NCBI RefSeq assembly: GCF_002896965.1
Contig: NZ_LYMM01000003.1
Location: 1 to 64,000, forward strand
Origin: Novosphingobium guangzhouense
GTDB taxonomy: Bacteria; Pseudomonadota; Alphaproteobacteria; Sphingomonadales; Sphingomonadaceae
Length of the DNA stretch: 64,000 nt
Direction of reading: 5' to 3'
Numbering within the stretch: the stretch's first letter is position 1; each line of letters begins with the position of its first letter. The notes under the pieces are model-generated. The model did not search any database. It was not told where the DNA came from and saw only the letters and a program-made list of their open reading frames with translations. Position numbers and translations under genes: made by a program. Shown in pieces: positions 1 through 11,560 of the stretch.

Positions 1-109
1 ACGGCTTTTAAACCGCATCCCGGCCCACGACGCCGACCCGATACACCGCAGGCGACGTGTACCTCGTCACCCCGGATGCTGGGCCATATAGCCTATTTGG
101 TTATAAATG

Positions 110-502
110 TCAAGAATGCGGCGGATGATCCGCCGTGCGGGCCAGCACTTCGCCATCGAGCCGGCGATAGAAGCAACTGCGGGCACCGGTGTGACATGCC
201 GGTCCCTCGGGGCGAACCCGCAGTTCCAGTGCATCCTGATCGCAATCGACCCGGATTTCTTCCACCCGCAGGAAATGCCCCGAAGTCTCGCCCTTCAGCC
301 ACAGCTTCCCGCGCGAACGCGAATGGAAGTGCGCCAGCCCGGTTTCGCGCGTCTTCTGCAGCGCCTCGGCGTCCATGTAGGCCACCATCAGGATCTCGCG
401 ACTGTGCGAATCGACGGCGATCGCGATGAGCAATCCTTGTGCGTCGAAGCGCGGCAGGAACGCCGTTCCCAATTCCCGTTCCGCTGGCGTCACGTCCGTC
501 AT
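110..502 (-). CDS. hisI: phosphoribosyl-AMP cyclohydrolase
   Basis: HisI opens the ring of phosphoribosyl-AMP in the third step of cytosolic histidine synthesis. The 130-residue product is a stand-alone HisI without a HisE domain. It shows WLKGETSG (68-75), DCDQD (86-90) and CHTGARSC (103-110), the motifs that carry the Zn and Mg ligands of the family. The frame is open for 23 codons further upstream, but the family normally begins close to the chosen ATG at 502, which has a purine-rich AGGGAAA about ten bases before it. No other his gene is visible in the window, so hisI stands apart here. The identification is firm; the exact start is less so. Confidence 0.93.
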   Translation of the reverse strand: MTDVTPAERELGTAFLPRFDAQGLLIAIAVDSHSREILMVAYMDAEALQKTRETGLAHFHSRSRGKLWLKGETSGHFLRVEEIRVDCDQDALELRVRPEGPACHTGARSCFYRRLDGEVLARTADHPPHS

Positions 503-627
503 CTCAAGATATTTCCCTGTTTCCGCTAACAGCGCCACTATTGTTGCACCACAGCCACAGCGACGGATCAAAATCCGCCCCGATCAGCGAAGCCTCTTTC
601 AAAAAAAGACGATTCGATGAAATCTGC

Positions 628-842
628 CTTTGCAGCTGGGGGGCTGCTTCTGACCCACAGGTCGCTCGCAGGCAAGTGTTCGGCAAGGAACACCGGCCTG
701 AAACGGAAAGCGGGCCACGGTTCAGGGAATGCTACGATGAGGGATCGGACCAGGCGGTATCAGGGGCACCGCTGAACTGCGCAAGCAGGGTTCAACAGTT
801 TCGTCACGAGGACGCCCGGAATCGCAAGGTTCCGGGCGTTTT
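628..842 (+). ncRNA. candidate structured RNA ending in an intrinsic terminator
   Basis: The stretch contains GCAGC/GCTGC (632-636 with 643-647), GTGTTC/GAACAC (676-681 with 688-693), a GGCC/GGCC pair (695-698 with 713-716) and a GGTTCAG/CTGAACT pair near 720-780. It ends in a perfect 10-bp stem at 812-821 with 830-839 followed by TTTT on the plus strand. Both flanking genes are on the minus strand, so this terminator serves neither of them. That points to an independent plus-strand transcript. I do not recognise the family: no tmRNA tag frame, SRP apical loop or RNase P core is seen, and a divergent 6S-like RNA cannot be excluded. The 5' end is a guess. Confidence 0.35.
812..842 (+). terminator. 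rho-independent terminator without an upstream coding gene
   Basis: A perfect 10-bp stem (ACGCCCGGAA with TTCCGGGCGT) has an 8-base loop and is followed by TTTT on the plus strand. No plus-strand protein gene precedes it, and comF on the minus strand ends at 862. Confidence 0.6.
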
Positions 843-861
843 CGTATGTTCAGGAACACCC

Positions 862-1599
862 TCAGATATCCAGCGCTTCATCCAGCACGCGCGCGAAGCA
901 GGCAATCACCACCCGCTCTGCGCCCGCACGCCGCAGCGCCGAAACACATGCATCGCTTGTGGCGCCGCTTGTCAGCACATCGTCCACAAGCACAACCCTG
1001 GCGCCCTTCAGCGCCGCCTTGCGTGCGGGATGTACGGCGATCGCGCCTGACAAGGCCCTCTGACGGGCCAGCTTGCCCATTCCACCCAGCGATCGGGTAG
1101 CCTTGCGCCGCACCAGCGTATCCACGCAAAGGCGCGCTCCGCTCCGCCGTCCGATCTGCCGCGCCAGTTCAGCCGCCTGATTGTATCCCCGCTTCCACAA
1201 GCGCCAGCGATGCAGCGGCACAGGCACCAGCAGCCAGCCTTCATCGACGAAGTGAAGCTTGGGCATCATGAACCCGACCATCATCGGCGCCAGCGCAATG
1301 CGGTTGCCGTGCTTGAACGTCAGCACCAGCTTGCGCGATGGCTCGTTATAGAGTGTGCCCGCCGCGATGCCCGAATGGCGCGGTGGGTCGGCAAGGCACG
1401 GCGCGCAGGTCCCGCCTTCGGGCATCATGTTTCCGAAAGGGCGCTGGCAGCTGTTGCATGCCGGATCGCCGGGAATCGCCAGCGTGCTCCAGCAATCCGA
1501 ACACAGGCCCGATGCGGAACCGATCGCAGCCCCGCACAACGGACAGCGAGGCGGAAAGATCAGATCGATCAGCGGTGCAAAGGCCTGTCCCAGCGACAT
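862..1599 (-). CDS. comF: ComF family phosphoribosyltransferase-like protein
   Basis: The 245-residue protein has the two-part ComF layout. Eight cysteines arranged as four CxxC pairs (19/22, 33/36, 48/51, 65/68) form an N-terminal zinc-ribbon-like region. A type I phosphoribosyltransferase domain follows, with the PRPP loop VVLVDDVLTSGATS at 202-215. In Bacillus and Haemophilus ComF/Com101 is needed for DNA uptake and works in the cytosol with the ComFA or PriA helicase. In alphaproteobacteria the gene is widespread even where competence is unproven. It is transcribed divergently from the methyltransferase gene at 1685 with 85 bases between them. Family membership is secure; the role here is inferred. 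Confidence 0.9.
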   Translation of the reverse strand: MSLGQAFAPLIDLIFPPRCPLCGAAIGSASGLCSDCWSTLAIPGDPACNSCQRPFGNMMPEGGTCAPCLADPPRHSGIAAGTLYNEPSRKLVLTFKHGNRIALAPMMVGFMMPKLHFVDEGWLLVPVPLHRWRLWKRGYNQAAELARQIGRRSGARLCVDTLVRRKATRSLGGMGKLARQRALSGAIAVHPARKAALKGARVVLVDDVLTSGATSDACVSALRRAGAERVVIACFARVLDEALDI

Positions 1600-1684
1600 G
1601 GTGCGATCCTATGCATCCCCTGTTGCTCGACAAGCATGTCACGAGGGCATTGCAAGGTTTTCATCGACACGGCAGGGGAGCGTG

Positions 1685-2470
1685 ATGGCAAGCAAGGCTC
1701 CCCCCCGCATCTTCTCTCCCACCCGCCGCGTGGCCCAGCGCCGCCGGATGCTGCGCCTCCAGCAGCAACCCGATGCGCCCCGTTACCTGATCGACGACAT
1801 GGTCGAAGACGTGCTCGAACGTCTGTCCTTCCTGCGGATGCAGCCGAAAACGGCACTGGTCGTGGGGGATTACTCCGGATCGCTGGGCATGGCCCTGCGC
1901 GCGCAGGGGACAACAGTGACCGAAGCAGATCCGGCGACGGGTTTCGCCGAGGAACAGCCGCTGAACGGCCAAGGGCCCTTCGAGGGGTTCGGCCTTATCG
2001 CCAGTCTCGGCACGCTGGACACCGTCAACGACCTGCCCGGCGCCTTCGTCCATGCGCGCAAGGCGCTGGCACCGGGCGGTGTGCTGATCGCCAGCTTCCT
2101 TGGTTCGGGCAGTCTGCCGACAATGCGTGAAGTCATGCTGGCCGCGGATGGGGATCGCCCTGCCCCGCGGCTTCACCCCTCGGTGGACGTGCGTGCCGGG
2201 GCGCAATTGCTGCAGCGTACCCTCTACGCCGATCCGGTGGCGGATCATCGCCACGTCGACGTGGGCTTCCGCAGTCTGGAGCGCCTTGTGGGCGACTTGC
2301 GCGCGCAGGGGCTAGCCAACGTGCTGGCCGACCCCGGCCCCCCGCTCGGCAAGGCGGCTCTGACGCGGGCGCACGAAGCGTTTGCGGCCGCCGGTGAGGG
2401 CGGCCGCACGGTAGAGCGGTTCGAGATCATCACGCTGTCAGGCTGGAAGCCCTCGACCGGCATGAACTGA
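1685..2470 (+). CDS. SAM-dependent methyltransferase, BioC/NDUFAF5-like
   Basis: The 261-residue protein has an arginine-rich N terminus (FSPTRRVAQRRRML) followed by a class I methyltransferase fold. A degenerate SAM loop (VVGDYSG) lies near residue 60, and a post-I region ends in LAPGGVLIASFLG. This order, and the C-terminal FEIITLSGWKP, resemble alphaproteobacterial relatives of human NDUFAF5/C20orf7, which hydroxylates an arginine of a complex I subunit, and of BioC. I cannot separate these roles from sequence alone. The open frame extends upstream, but ATG 1685 lies where family homology begins; GTG 1682 is an in-frame alternative. It faces ppdK across a shared stem-loop. Confidence 0.8.
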   Translation: MASKAPPRIFSPTRRVAQRRRMLRLQQQPDAPRYLIDDMVEDVLERLSFLRMQPKTALVVGDYSGSLGMALRAQGTTVTEADPATGFAEEQPLNGQGPFEGFGLIASLGTLDTVNDLPGAFVHARKALAPGGVLIASFLGSGSLPTMREVMLAADGDRPAPRLHPSVDVRAGAQLLQRTLYADPVADHRHVDVGFRSLERLVGDLRAQGLANVLADPGPPLGKAALTRAHEAFAAAGEGGRTVERFEIITLSGWKPSTGMN

Positions 2471-2478
2471 AGCCAGTC

Positions 2479-2510
2479 GCCGGGGCGAGGATATCATTCC
2501 CCGCCCCGGC
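2479..2510. terminator. stem-loop between convergent genes
   Basis: GCCGGGGCG (2479-2487) pairs perfectly with CGCCCCGGC (2502-2510) across a 14-base loop. It lies between the 3' ends of the methyltransferase gene and ppdK and could stop both transcripts. There is no strong T-run on either side. Confidence 0.5.
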
Positions 2511-2520
2511 TTCGGGATAC

Positions 2521-5184
<2,664 letters not shown>

Positions 5185-5239
5185 TCTTCCCAAATCTCCG
5201 GGATTTTTGCGCAAGAATGCAGATCGTGGGGAAACCCTC

Positions 5240-7354
5240 CTACCCCTCGATCCGCGAGAAATCCGCTACGTTGTGCACCGCAGCACGGAAACGATCAAGT
5301 AGTGCGAGACGAGATGTTCTTTTTTTGGAATCAGTATCGTTGACTGTTACCTTTTCGAAGAACCCGTCAATAGGCGCGCGCAACGATGCGAGTGCGCTCA
5401 TTGCACTTGCGAAATCTTCTGCAGCAACTGCCGTAGCCGCCTGAGGTTCCGCAATATCAAGCGCATCGATCAATGCCTGCTCTGCCGGTTCGGGCGCATA
5501 ACCGAGTGCCGAACCCGCCGCAGCATAGATTTCCTGCATGTCGGGATCGTCCACGTTTTCGAGCGGATCCTCGTCGCCGGTATGCGGGTGTGCGACTGCA
5601 GCATCGGGGCCAGATGCAGAGGCGCTCCAGCCCTCCTTCTTGAGTATGTTGGCCGCGCGCTTGTAACCGGCAAGAAGGTTCGCACCATCCTCGCTGCCGA
5701 CGAAAACCTGCAGCGCATGGACGCGGGCGAGCAGGCGGACGAGATCGTCCTCCCCGCCAAGCGCGAACACCGCATCGATCAGGTCGTGGCGGACGCCCGC
5801 TTCCTTCTGCTGGACCTTGAGGCGATCAGCGAAGAAATCGAGTAGTTCACCTTCCGCAACTCCGAAACGAAGATTGTTGTCGGCGATCAGGCGCAAAATG
5901 CCCAGAGCGGCGCGACGAAGCGCGAACGGATCTTTCGATCCCGTCGGCTTCTCATCGATTGCGAAGAAGCTGCGCAGCGTATCCAGCTTGTCCGCCAGCG
6001 CCACAGCCACCGTCACCGGCGCGGTGGGCACTTCATCGCCCTGCCCCACCGGCTTGTAGTGGTCGCGAATGGCGTCGGCCACGGCGTCGGGCAGGCCCTC
6101 GGCGCGGGCGTAGTAGCCGCCCATGAGGCCCTGCAGTTCGGGGAACTCGCCCACCATCTCGGTGACGAGATCGGCCTTGCACAGTTCCGCCGCCTGACGC
6201 GCGAGCGCAGGATCGCAGTTCGGAACGATGCCCTCGGCGGCCAGCCATTCGGCCAGCTTCGCCACGCGCTCGACCTTGTCGGCAACGGTGCCCAGCTTTT
6301 CGTGGAAGGTGATGCGGGCCAGCTTCTTCGCCTGATCCGCCAGCGAAACCTTGCGGTCCTGCTGCCAGAAGAAGCGCGCGTCGGACAGGCGCGCCGCCAG
6401 CACCTTGCGGTTGCCCGCAACGATGCCCACGCCGCCGTCAGTAGCGTCGATGTTGGCGGTGCAGACGAAGGCGTCGGCAAGGTTGCCCTCGGCGTCCTCG
6501 CAGACGAAATACTTCTGGTTGACGCGCGCGGTCAGCTGGATCGTCTCGGGCGGGACTTCGAGGAATGCCTCGTCGAAGCGGCCGAGCAGCGGCACCGGCC
6601 ATTCGGTCAGCCCCGCGTTCTCGATCACCAGCCCTTCGTCCTCGACCAGCGTGAGGCCGGCGGCAGCGGCGGCATTGCGCGCCTCGTCACGAATCAGGTC
6701 CTGCCGTTCGACATGGTCGACGATGACGTGGCAGGCCGACAGCTTGCGCGCATAGTCATGCGCGCCGCCGATGGTGATCTCTCCGGGCGCGTGGAAGCGG
6801 TGGCCCTTCGTGACGTAGCCGGACGCGATGCCGCCCACTTCGCACTCGACCAGATCCTCGCCCAGAATGGCGACGATGCCGGAAAGCGGGCGCACCCAGC
6901 GCAGCGATTCCGTGGTGATCGACGCGGCGCCCCAGCGCTGTGACTTGGGCCACGGGAAGGCGCGCACGATGGCGGGGATCGCCTCGGCCAGCACATCCTT
7001 CACGGCGCGGCCGGGCTTTTCGACAACGGCGAAGTACGTGTCCTTGCCCTTGAGGTCGCGGATTTCGAGCTGGTCCTTCGTCAGACCGGTCTTGCGCAGG
7101 AAGCCTTCGAGCGCCTGTTCTGGGGCGCTGGTTGCAGGGCCCTTCGTTTCTTCGCTGACGGCCTCGGTCGTTTCCGGCAGGCCATTGGCGATCAGCGCAA
7201 GCCGGCGCGGCGTGGACCATACGGTGATCTGGCCAAGCGCGACGCCTGCGGTTTCCATTTCCTTGCGGAACAGCTTTTCCAGATCGGCGCGCGCGCCAGC
7301 CTGCATGCGGGCGGGGATTTCCTCGCTGCGCAGTTCAAGAAGGAAGTCGGTCAT
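5240..7354 (-). CDS. glyS: glycyl-tRNA synthetase beta subunit
   Basis: GlyS pairs with GlyQ in the alpha2beta2 bacterial glycyl-tRNA synthetase; the beta chain provides most of the tRNA contacts. The 704-residue protein begins [17 protein letters not shown], as expected for the family, and ends with an anticodon-binding DALR-like domain ([10 protein letters not shown]). Its ATG overlaps the glyQ stop in an ATGA (7351-7354), which indicates translational coupling and explains why the open frame runs well into glyQ. A stretch at roughly residues 575-625 ([17 protein letters not shown]) is acidic and looks like a linker insertion. Identification is secure. Confidence 0.97.
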   Translation of the reverse strand: MTDFLLELRSEEIPARMQAGARADLEKLFRKEMETAGVALGQITVWSTPRRLALIANGLPETTEAVSEETKGPATSAPEQALEGFLRKTGLTKDQLEIRDLKGKDTYFAVVEKPGRAVKDVLAEAIPAIVRAFPWPKSQRWGAASITTESLRWVRPLSGIVAILGEDLVECEVGGIASGYVTKGHRFHAPGEITIGGAHDYARKLSACHVIVDHVERQDLIRDEARNAAAAAGLTLVEDEGLVIENAGLTEWPVPLLGRFDEAFLEVPPETIQLTARVNQKYFVCEDAEGNLADAFVCTANIDATDGGVGIVAGNRKVLAARLSDARFFWQQDRKVSLADQAKKLARITFHEKLGTVADKVERVAKLAEWLAAEGIVPNCDPALARQAAELCKADLVTEMVGEFPELQGLMGGYYARAEGLPDAVADAIRDHYKPVGQGDEVPTAPVTVAVALADKLDTLRSFFAIDEKPTGSKDPFALRRAALGILRLIADNNLRFGVAEGELLDFFADRLKVQQKEAGVRHDLIDAVFALGGEDDLVRLLARVHALQVFVGSEDGANLLAGYKRAANILKKEGWSASASGPDAAVAHPHTGDEDPLENVDDPDMQEIYAAAGSALGYAPEPAEQALIDALDIAEPQAATAVAAEDFASAMSALASLRAPIDGFFEKVTVNDTDSKKRTSRLALLDRFRAAVHNVADFSRIEG

Positions 7355-8253
7355 ACGGTCCACCCCGGGAACTTGGCTTCCCACTTGTCCTTGTTCACAT
7401 CGATCCACGCCTGGCACGATCCCTTGGCGAGATCGCGCACACGGGCCATGTAGCTGGCGCGTTCCTGCACCGAAATCACGCCGCGCGCCTGTAGCAGATT
7501 GAACAAGTGCGACGCTTCGATCGCCTGATCGTAAGCGGCCAGCGGAATCTTCGCGTCGATGCAGCGCATGCATTCCGCTTCGGCCGCCTTGAACCCGGCG
7601 AACAGAGCGTCGGTGTCGGCGATCTCGAAGTTGTACTTCGACTGCTGCTGTTCGTTCGCAAGGAAGACGTCGCCGTAAGTCACACCCTCGTTGTTGAACT
7701 TGAGGTCATAGACCCAGTCCACGCCCTGAATGTACATCGCAAGGCGTTCAAGACCATAGGTAAGTTCGCCCGCAACGGGCTTGCAGTCAAAGCCGCCGAC
7801 CTGCTGGAAATACGTGAACTGCGTCACTTCCATGCCGTCGCACCAGACTTCCCAGCCCAGGCCCCAGGCGCCCAGCGTGGGGCTTTCCCAGTCGTCCTCG
7901 ACGAAGCGGATGTCATGCGCCAGCGGGTCCACGCCGATCTCTGCCAGAGACTGCAGATACAGTTCCTGAAGGTTCTCCGGGTTCGGCTTCAGGATCACCT
8001 GATACTGGTAGTAGTGCTGCAGCCGGTTCGGGTTCTCGCCATAACGACCGTCGGTCGGGCGGCGCGAAGGCTGGACATAGGCGGCCTTCCACGGCTCCGG
8101 CCCCAGCGCGCGCAGCGTGGTGGCCGGGTGGAACGTACCTGCGCCCATGCGCATGTCGTAAGGCTGCAGGATAAGGCAGCCTTGCGCGCTCCAGAACTTG
8201 TGAAGCGTCAGGATCATGTCCTGGAAGCTGAGCGGCTGTTTGGCGGCGGTCAT
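7351..8253 (-). CDS. glyQ: glycyl-tRNA synthetase alpha subunit
   Basis: GlyQ carries the class II catalytic core that activates glycine and charges tRNA-Gly. The 300-residue length is standard. The conserved stretch from [14 protein letters not shown] through [16 protein letters not shown] and [15 protein letters not shown] is intact. An in-frame start 18 codons upstream is possible, but the family starts next to SFQDMI, so ATG 8253 is chosen. The gene leads a glyQ-glyS pair joined by an ATGA overlap. The 173 bases to the divergent membrane-protein gene hold the promoters of both directions. Confidence 0.96.
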   Translation of the reverse strand: MTAAKQPLSFQDMILTLHKFWSAQGCLILQPYDMRMGAGTFHPATTLRALGPEPWKAAYVQPSRRPTDGRYGENPNRLQHYYQYQVILKPNPENLQELYLQSLAEIGVDPLAHDIRFVEDDWESPTLGAWGLGWEVWCDGMEVTQFTYFQQVGGFDCKPVAGELTYGLERLAMYIQGVDWVYDLKFNNEGVTYGDVFLANEQQQSKYNFEIADTDALFAGFKAAEAECMRCIDAKIPLAAYDQAIEASHLFNLLQARGVISVQERASYMARVRDLAKGSCQAWIDVNKDKWEAKFPGWTV

Positions 8254-8338
8254 CGATTTTCCGTCGTTTATGCGAATGGGCGGCCTTTGGCGGATCGGGG
8301 CGGCCAAATCAACAGGACAAAGCTTTGCGGTGCAGCAA

Positions 8339-8406
8339 TGTCAGGTCTTCTTGACATTGTCAGCGAATCACGACACAAAGTCAGTCATACCTGACACTAA
8401 GTCAGG
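8339..8406. promoter_or_regulatory. array of GTCAG/TGAC half-sites with a TTGACA box
   Basis: Within 68 bases there are TGTCAGG (8339-8345), the palindrome TGACA-T-TGTCA (8352-8362), GTCAG (8380-8384) and the perfect inverted repeat CCTGAC-ACTAA-GTCAGG (8390-8406). TTGACA at 8351-8356 could be a -35 box for the downstream genes, but no clear -10 follows. The likely reader of such sites is the small XRE repressor encoded at 8726, giving autoregulation; this is inference. Confidence 0.55.
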
Positions 8407-8426
8407 ACTTCATGACGAGGTGCATC

Positions 8427-8723
8427 ATGACTCACTTGCTCAAGGGCGTCACCATTCGCAGCGTTCTGGAAACCGTCTTCTTCGGAAAGCCCGGCGCCAC
8501 CGACGAAGAGCGCCGGAATTACCTGTTCTGGGGCCATCCTCATCCGCGCGCCGAACACAAGGTAATCCTGCTGCTGGCGATGGCACTGACCGCATTTGCG
8601 ATAGCGCTGATCGCCTTCGATGCGGATGCCGCGCCGCTGTTGCCGGGCCAATCGTCCTCGCCTTCGGATGTCCGCAATGCCGAACCTGTATCGCGCATCG
8701 TGGTCATCGCGCCCCTGGCCTGA
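8427..8723 (+). CDS. small single-pass membrane protein of unknown function
   Basis: The 98-residue protein has a charged N-terminal half including FFGKPGATDEERRNYLFWGHPHPRA (written here as FFGKPGATDEERR then NYLFWGHPHPRA), one hydrophobic segment at about residues 46-66, and a short tail. It has no recognisable catalytic motif. ATG 8427 is preferred over ATG 8412 because GAGG at 8417-8420 sits six bases before it. It is the first gene of a three-gene unit with an XRE regulator (8726) and a multi-pass membrane protein (8907). That arrangement resembles XRE-plus-membrane-protein modules in many bacteria. The function is unknown. Confidence 0.6.
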   Translation: MTHLLKGVTIRSVLETVFFGKPGATDEERRNYLFWGHPHPRAEHKVILLLAMALTAFAIALIAFDADAAPLLPGQSSSPSDVRNAEPVSRIVVIAPLA

Positions 8724-8725
8724 GC

Positions 8726-8923
8726 GTGAACAACCGGCTGAAAGTGCTCCGCGCGGAGCGCAACTGGAGCCAGGCGGAACTCGCCGAACGGCTCGACGTA
8801 TCCCGGCAGGCCGTCAACGCGATCGAAACCGGCAAGCACGACCCCTCGCTGCCGCTTGCGTTTCGTATCGCTCGCTTGTTCGCCCTGCCGATCGAGGAGA
8901 TTTTCGATGACGGAAACGGCTGA
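8726..8923 (+). CDS. XRE/Cro-type helix-turn-helix regulator
   Basis: The 65-residue protein is little more than one HTH_3 domain: NRLKVLRAERNWSQAELAERL, with the recognition helix in SRQAVNAIETGK, then LPLAFRIARLFALPIEEIF. Such minimal regulators of the YgzD type bind as dimers to short palindromes. The start is a GTG two bases after the stop of the preceding gene, so translation is probably coupled; no ATG is available in frame. Its 3' end overlaps the next gene by 17 bases. It is a likely autoregulator of the module through the GTCAG sites upstream of 8427. Confidence 0.85.
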   Translation: MNNRLKVLRAERNWSQAELAERLDVSRQAVNAIETGKHDPSLPLAFRIARLFALPIEEIFDDGNG

Positions 8924-9563
8924 AACCGCAGGCCGGGCCAAGGCGCTCGGCGTTGCCCTGCGACTGGGCGGAGGGTTCTTCCTGGCGATATTCGGCGCAG
9001 GGATCGCGGCAGGCGTATTCTCTGCATGGCAAGAACACGGGGAATGGCGCAGCGGCGTCCTGATCGGATTGGCGCTGGCGGCACTGGCGCTTGCAACCGG
9101 CGCATGGCTGATGCTGTCGGTACGCGGCCGGATAGCAATGCCGCGAAGCCCGCGCGTGCGGCGCTCGCGCATCGTGTTCTACGTCTCGATGATCGTATCG
9201 GTGGCCTTGGGGCTCCTTGCGGGGATCGGGGGGCAGGTGTCCGATGGCATGCCTGACAGCCATGCCTATCTGGCGCCGATTACCGACGCCTCGCCCATCG
9301 GCAGGGTCTTCGCCGTGGCGCTGCTGATCGGCTGGGTGGTCGTCATGGCCGTCTCGATCTACTGGCACATGACCCTCGACGAGATCGAGCGCGCCGAATA
9401 CGAATTCGGAGCAGTGCTGGCGCTTTACGGCTACATCACGATCACGCCGGTGTGGTGGGTCGCCTGGCGCGGCGGCATTCTGCCCGAACCCAATCAGGCG
9501 ATCGTCTTCGTTGCCGTCTGCATCATCTGGTGCATCGGCTGGGGCTGGCGCCGCTGGCGCTGA
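8907..9563 (+). CDS. multi-pass membrane protein next to an XRE regulator
   Basis: The 218-residue protein has about six hydrophobic segments, near residues 16-36, 48-66, 88-107, 133-152, 170-188 and 198-213. A short basic loop (RGRIAMPRSPRVRRSR) follows the second. No transport or enzymatic motif is visible. ATG 8907 is chosen because GAGGAG lies just before it and codons upstream read through the HTH gene. It is probably co-transcribed with the regulator at 8726, which it overlaps. Its function is unknown; partnership with the regulator is inferred from position only. Confidence 0.65.
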   Translation: MTETAETAGRAKALGVALRLGGGFFLAIFGAGIAAGVFSAWQEHGEWRSGVLIGLALAALALATGAWLMLSVRGRIAMPRSPRVRRSRIVFYVSMIVSVALGLLAGIGGQVSDGMPDSHAYLAPITDASPIGRVFAVALLIGWVVVMAVSIYWHMTLDEIERAEYEFGAVLALYGYITITPVWWVAWRGGILPEPNQAIVFVAVCIIWCIGWGWRRWR

Positions 9564-9621
9564 TCCGTTCATCCGCCCTTACAGTCTTTTGCCCCATAGG
9601 GCCTGCAACAACAGGATTGCC

Positions 9622-10530
9622 ATGACCCGCGCCCCCACCCGACTTCGTACCTGGCTTGGCTCTGCCTTGCTTGCCTTCAGCGCCCTTCCCTCTTCGATGG
9701 CCATCGCTCAGGAACCTGTGAAGGCATCCGCCGTGCGCCCCGCGCTCTGGAAGGTCGCGGACAAGGACACCACGATCTGGCTGTTCGGCACGATCCACGT
9801 CCTGCCCGAACAGGTAGACTGGTACGCAGGCCCCGTCGCCAAAGCTCTCGATTCCGCGCAGGAACTGGTGACCGAAATACCGATCGGCGCGACCGAACAG
9901 GCGCAATCGACGATCCTGCACATGGCCGCACGCAAGGACGGCAAGTCGCTGCGCGATACGCTGCCGGAGAACGAGCGCGTCGCCTATGAGGGCGCGCTGG
10001 CCTCGATCGGCATACCGGCGCAGGCTTTCGACGCCAACGACGCATGGTTCGCCGCACTCATGCTCACGCTTATCCCGCTCAAGACGGCAGGATACAGCAC
10101 CGATACCGGCATCGATCAGCAGGTTGCGGCAAAGGCTCGGGAGCGCAAGCTGACCAACCATGCTTTCGAGACGGTCGATTATCAGATCGGGCTGTTCGAC
10201 AATCTCTCCGACACGACGCAGCGCACCTATCTGGCCGAAGTCGTCGACGCATTGCCCAAGGTCAGAACGGACGTCGACCAGATGGTCGCGGCCTGGAAGA
10301 CCGGCGATGCCGACCATCTTGCCGAACTGATGAACGAGGACGAAAGCGATCCCGAAATCCGCAGGGTGCTGATCACGGATCGTAACGCCAACTGGGCCCG
10401 GTGGCTCAAAAGCCGACTGGACAAGCCCGGCACGGTGTTCGTCGCGGTCGGTGCAGGCCATCTGGCGGGGCCTGACAGCGTACAGGAGCAGCTTGCCGCC
10501 GCGGGCGTGCGTTCGGTCAGGGTGCAGTAA
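9622..10530 (+). CDS. TraB/GumN family protein, secreted or periplasmic
   Basis: The 302-residue protein has an N-terminal signal peptide ending near residue 30 (SMAIAQ). A TraB/GumN domain follows, with the two hallmark motifs GTIH (56-59) and GAGH (277-280). These glycine-histidine motifs and conserved glutamates resemble the proposed metal-site residues of the Tiki/TraB superfamily, some eukaryotic members of which are proteases. The bacterial role is not established. It is directly followed by a second TraB/GumN gene with no spacer, so the pair is very likely an operon and a tandem duplication. Confidence 0.85.
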   Translation: MTRAPTRLRTWLGSALLAFSALPSSMAIAQEPVKASAVRPALWKVADKDTTIWLFGTIHVLPEQVDWYAGPVAKALDSAQELVTEIPIGATEQAQSTILHMAARKDGKSLRDTLPENERVAYEGALASIGIPAQAFDANDAWFAALMLTLIPLKTAGYSTDTGIDQQVAAKARERKLTNHAFETVDYQIGLFDNLSDTTQRTYLAEVVDALPKVRTDVDQMVAAWKTGDADHLAELMNEDESDPEIRRVLITDRNANWARWLKSRLDKPGTVFVAVGAGHLAGPDSVQEQLAAAGVRSVRVQ

Positions 10531-11394
10531 ATGATCCCTCGTATCGTTGCCGCCCTTGCCGGTCTTGCCGGCCTTGCTCTGGCGGCCTGCTCCACCGCGC
10601 CGCAGGAGGCCAACCCGGCCTTGTGGCAAGTGGTGGATACGAAGGGCAATGTCGGCTGGCTGTTCGGCACGATCCACAGCGCCGAACACCCGCTTGCCTG
10701 GCGCACGGACAAGGTCGGCGCAGCGCTCGACAAGGCCGGGACGATCATGGTGGAAGTGGGCAATCTTGCCAACGATGCCGAAGTCGCGGCGACTTTCGCC
10801 GAACTTGCCCGCAGCCGGAACGAGCCGCCGCTTTCCGAACGCATCCCCGCGAAGAACCACAAGGCTCTTGCCGCACTTCTTGCCAAAAGCGGGCATGAGG
10901 ACGGCGATTTCGCGGCGATGGACACCTGGGCAGCGGCGCTGACGATCGCGCGGGCCGGTGCGGACGATGCCGACACCCGCAACGGCGTGGACCGCGCGGT
11001 GATCGCCGCGGCGGGGAATCGGCCGGTGGTTGAACTGGAAGGTGCTGCTCGCCAGCTTGGCATCTTCGACGCGCTGCCGGAACGGGAACAGCGCGATCTT
11101 CTTGCAGCGGTGGTCGTCGAAGCAGCGCAGCCCGATCACGATCTGTCAGCCAGCTGGCGCAAGGGCGACATGGCCGCGATAGAGCGTGAGACGCGCACCG
11201 GCATGCTGGCCGATCCCGAACTGCGCGAAGCCTTGTTTACCGGCCGGAACCGGGACTGGACCACGAAGATCGCACGCTCGATCCGGTCCGGGGCGCGTCC
11301 CTTCGTTGCCGTCGGGGCCGCCCATATGGCGGGGGAACAGGGACTTGCGGCGATGCTTGCCACGCAAGGGTTCACGGTGACGCGCATCGAATGA
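10531..11394 (+). CDS. TraB/GumN family lipoprotein
   Basis: The 287-residue protein starts with a lipoprotein signal (LALAAC, Cys20) and carries the TraB/GumN motifs GTIH (46-49) and, near the C terminus, a GAAH version of GxxH. It begins at the base after the stop of the first TraB/GumN gene. The two products share the fold, but one looks soluble in the periplasm and the other membrane-anchored. They may form a complex or have diverged in location. No function is assigned. Confidence 0.85.
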   Translation: MIPRIVAALAGLAGLALAACSTAPQEANPALWQVVDTKGNVGWLFGTIHSAEHPLAWRTDKVGAALDKAGTIMVEVGNLANDAEVAATFAELARSRNEPPLSERIPAKNHKALAALLAKSGHEDGDFAAMDTWAAALTIARAGADDADTRNGVDRAVIAAAGNRPVVELEGAARQLGIFDALPEREQRDLLAAVVVEAAQPDHDLSASWRKGDMAAIERETRTGMLADPELREALFTGRNRDWTTKIARSIRSGARPFVAVGAAHMAGEQGLAAMLATQGFTVTRIE

Positions 11395-11439
11395 GCGCGC
11401 GCGCGCAGGAAGTAATGCCGCCGGGCCTTGCTTTTCCGC

Positions 11440-11457
11440 GCCCTTGCAGATAAGGGC
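11440..11457. terminator. hairpin after the TraB/GumN pair
   Basis: GCCCTT-GCAGAT-AAGGGC forms a 6-bp stem that extends through flanking CG pairs. There is no T-run, so terminator function is uncertain. It lies in the 166-base gap before rplY, where the rplY promoter should also be. Confidence 0.3.
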
Positions 11458-11560
11458 CGCGCCTTCCTGTCATGGTCATCCCTGGAGGCGTGGCGGGACG
11501 GCGCGGATCGATGAGCGGTTCGTATGCCGTACTTTTATCCAGTTTTGAAAGGCAAGTCCC

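Larger units (their letters stand above)
503..861. other. 359-base gap between hisI and comF
   Basis: No convincing protein gene is visible on either strand. The hisI-proximal part should hold the minus-strand hisI promoter, which I cannot place. The comF-proximal part holds a run of hairpins ending in a plus-strand terminator, described separately as a candidate RNA. Confidence 0.6.
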
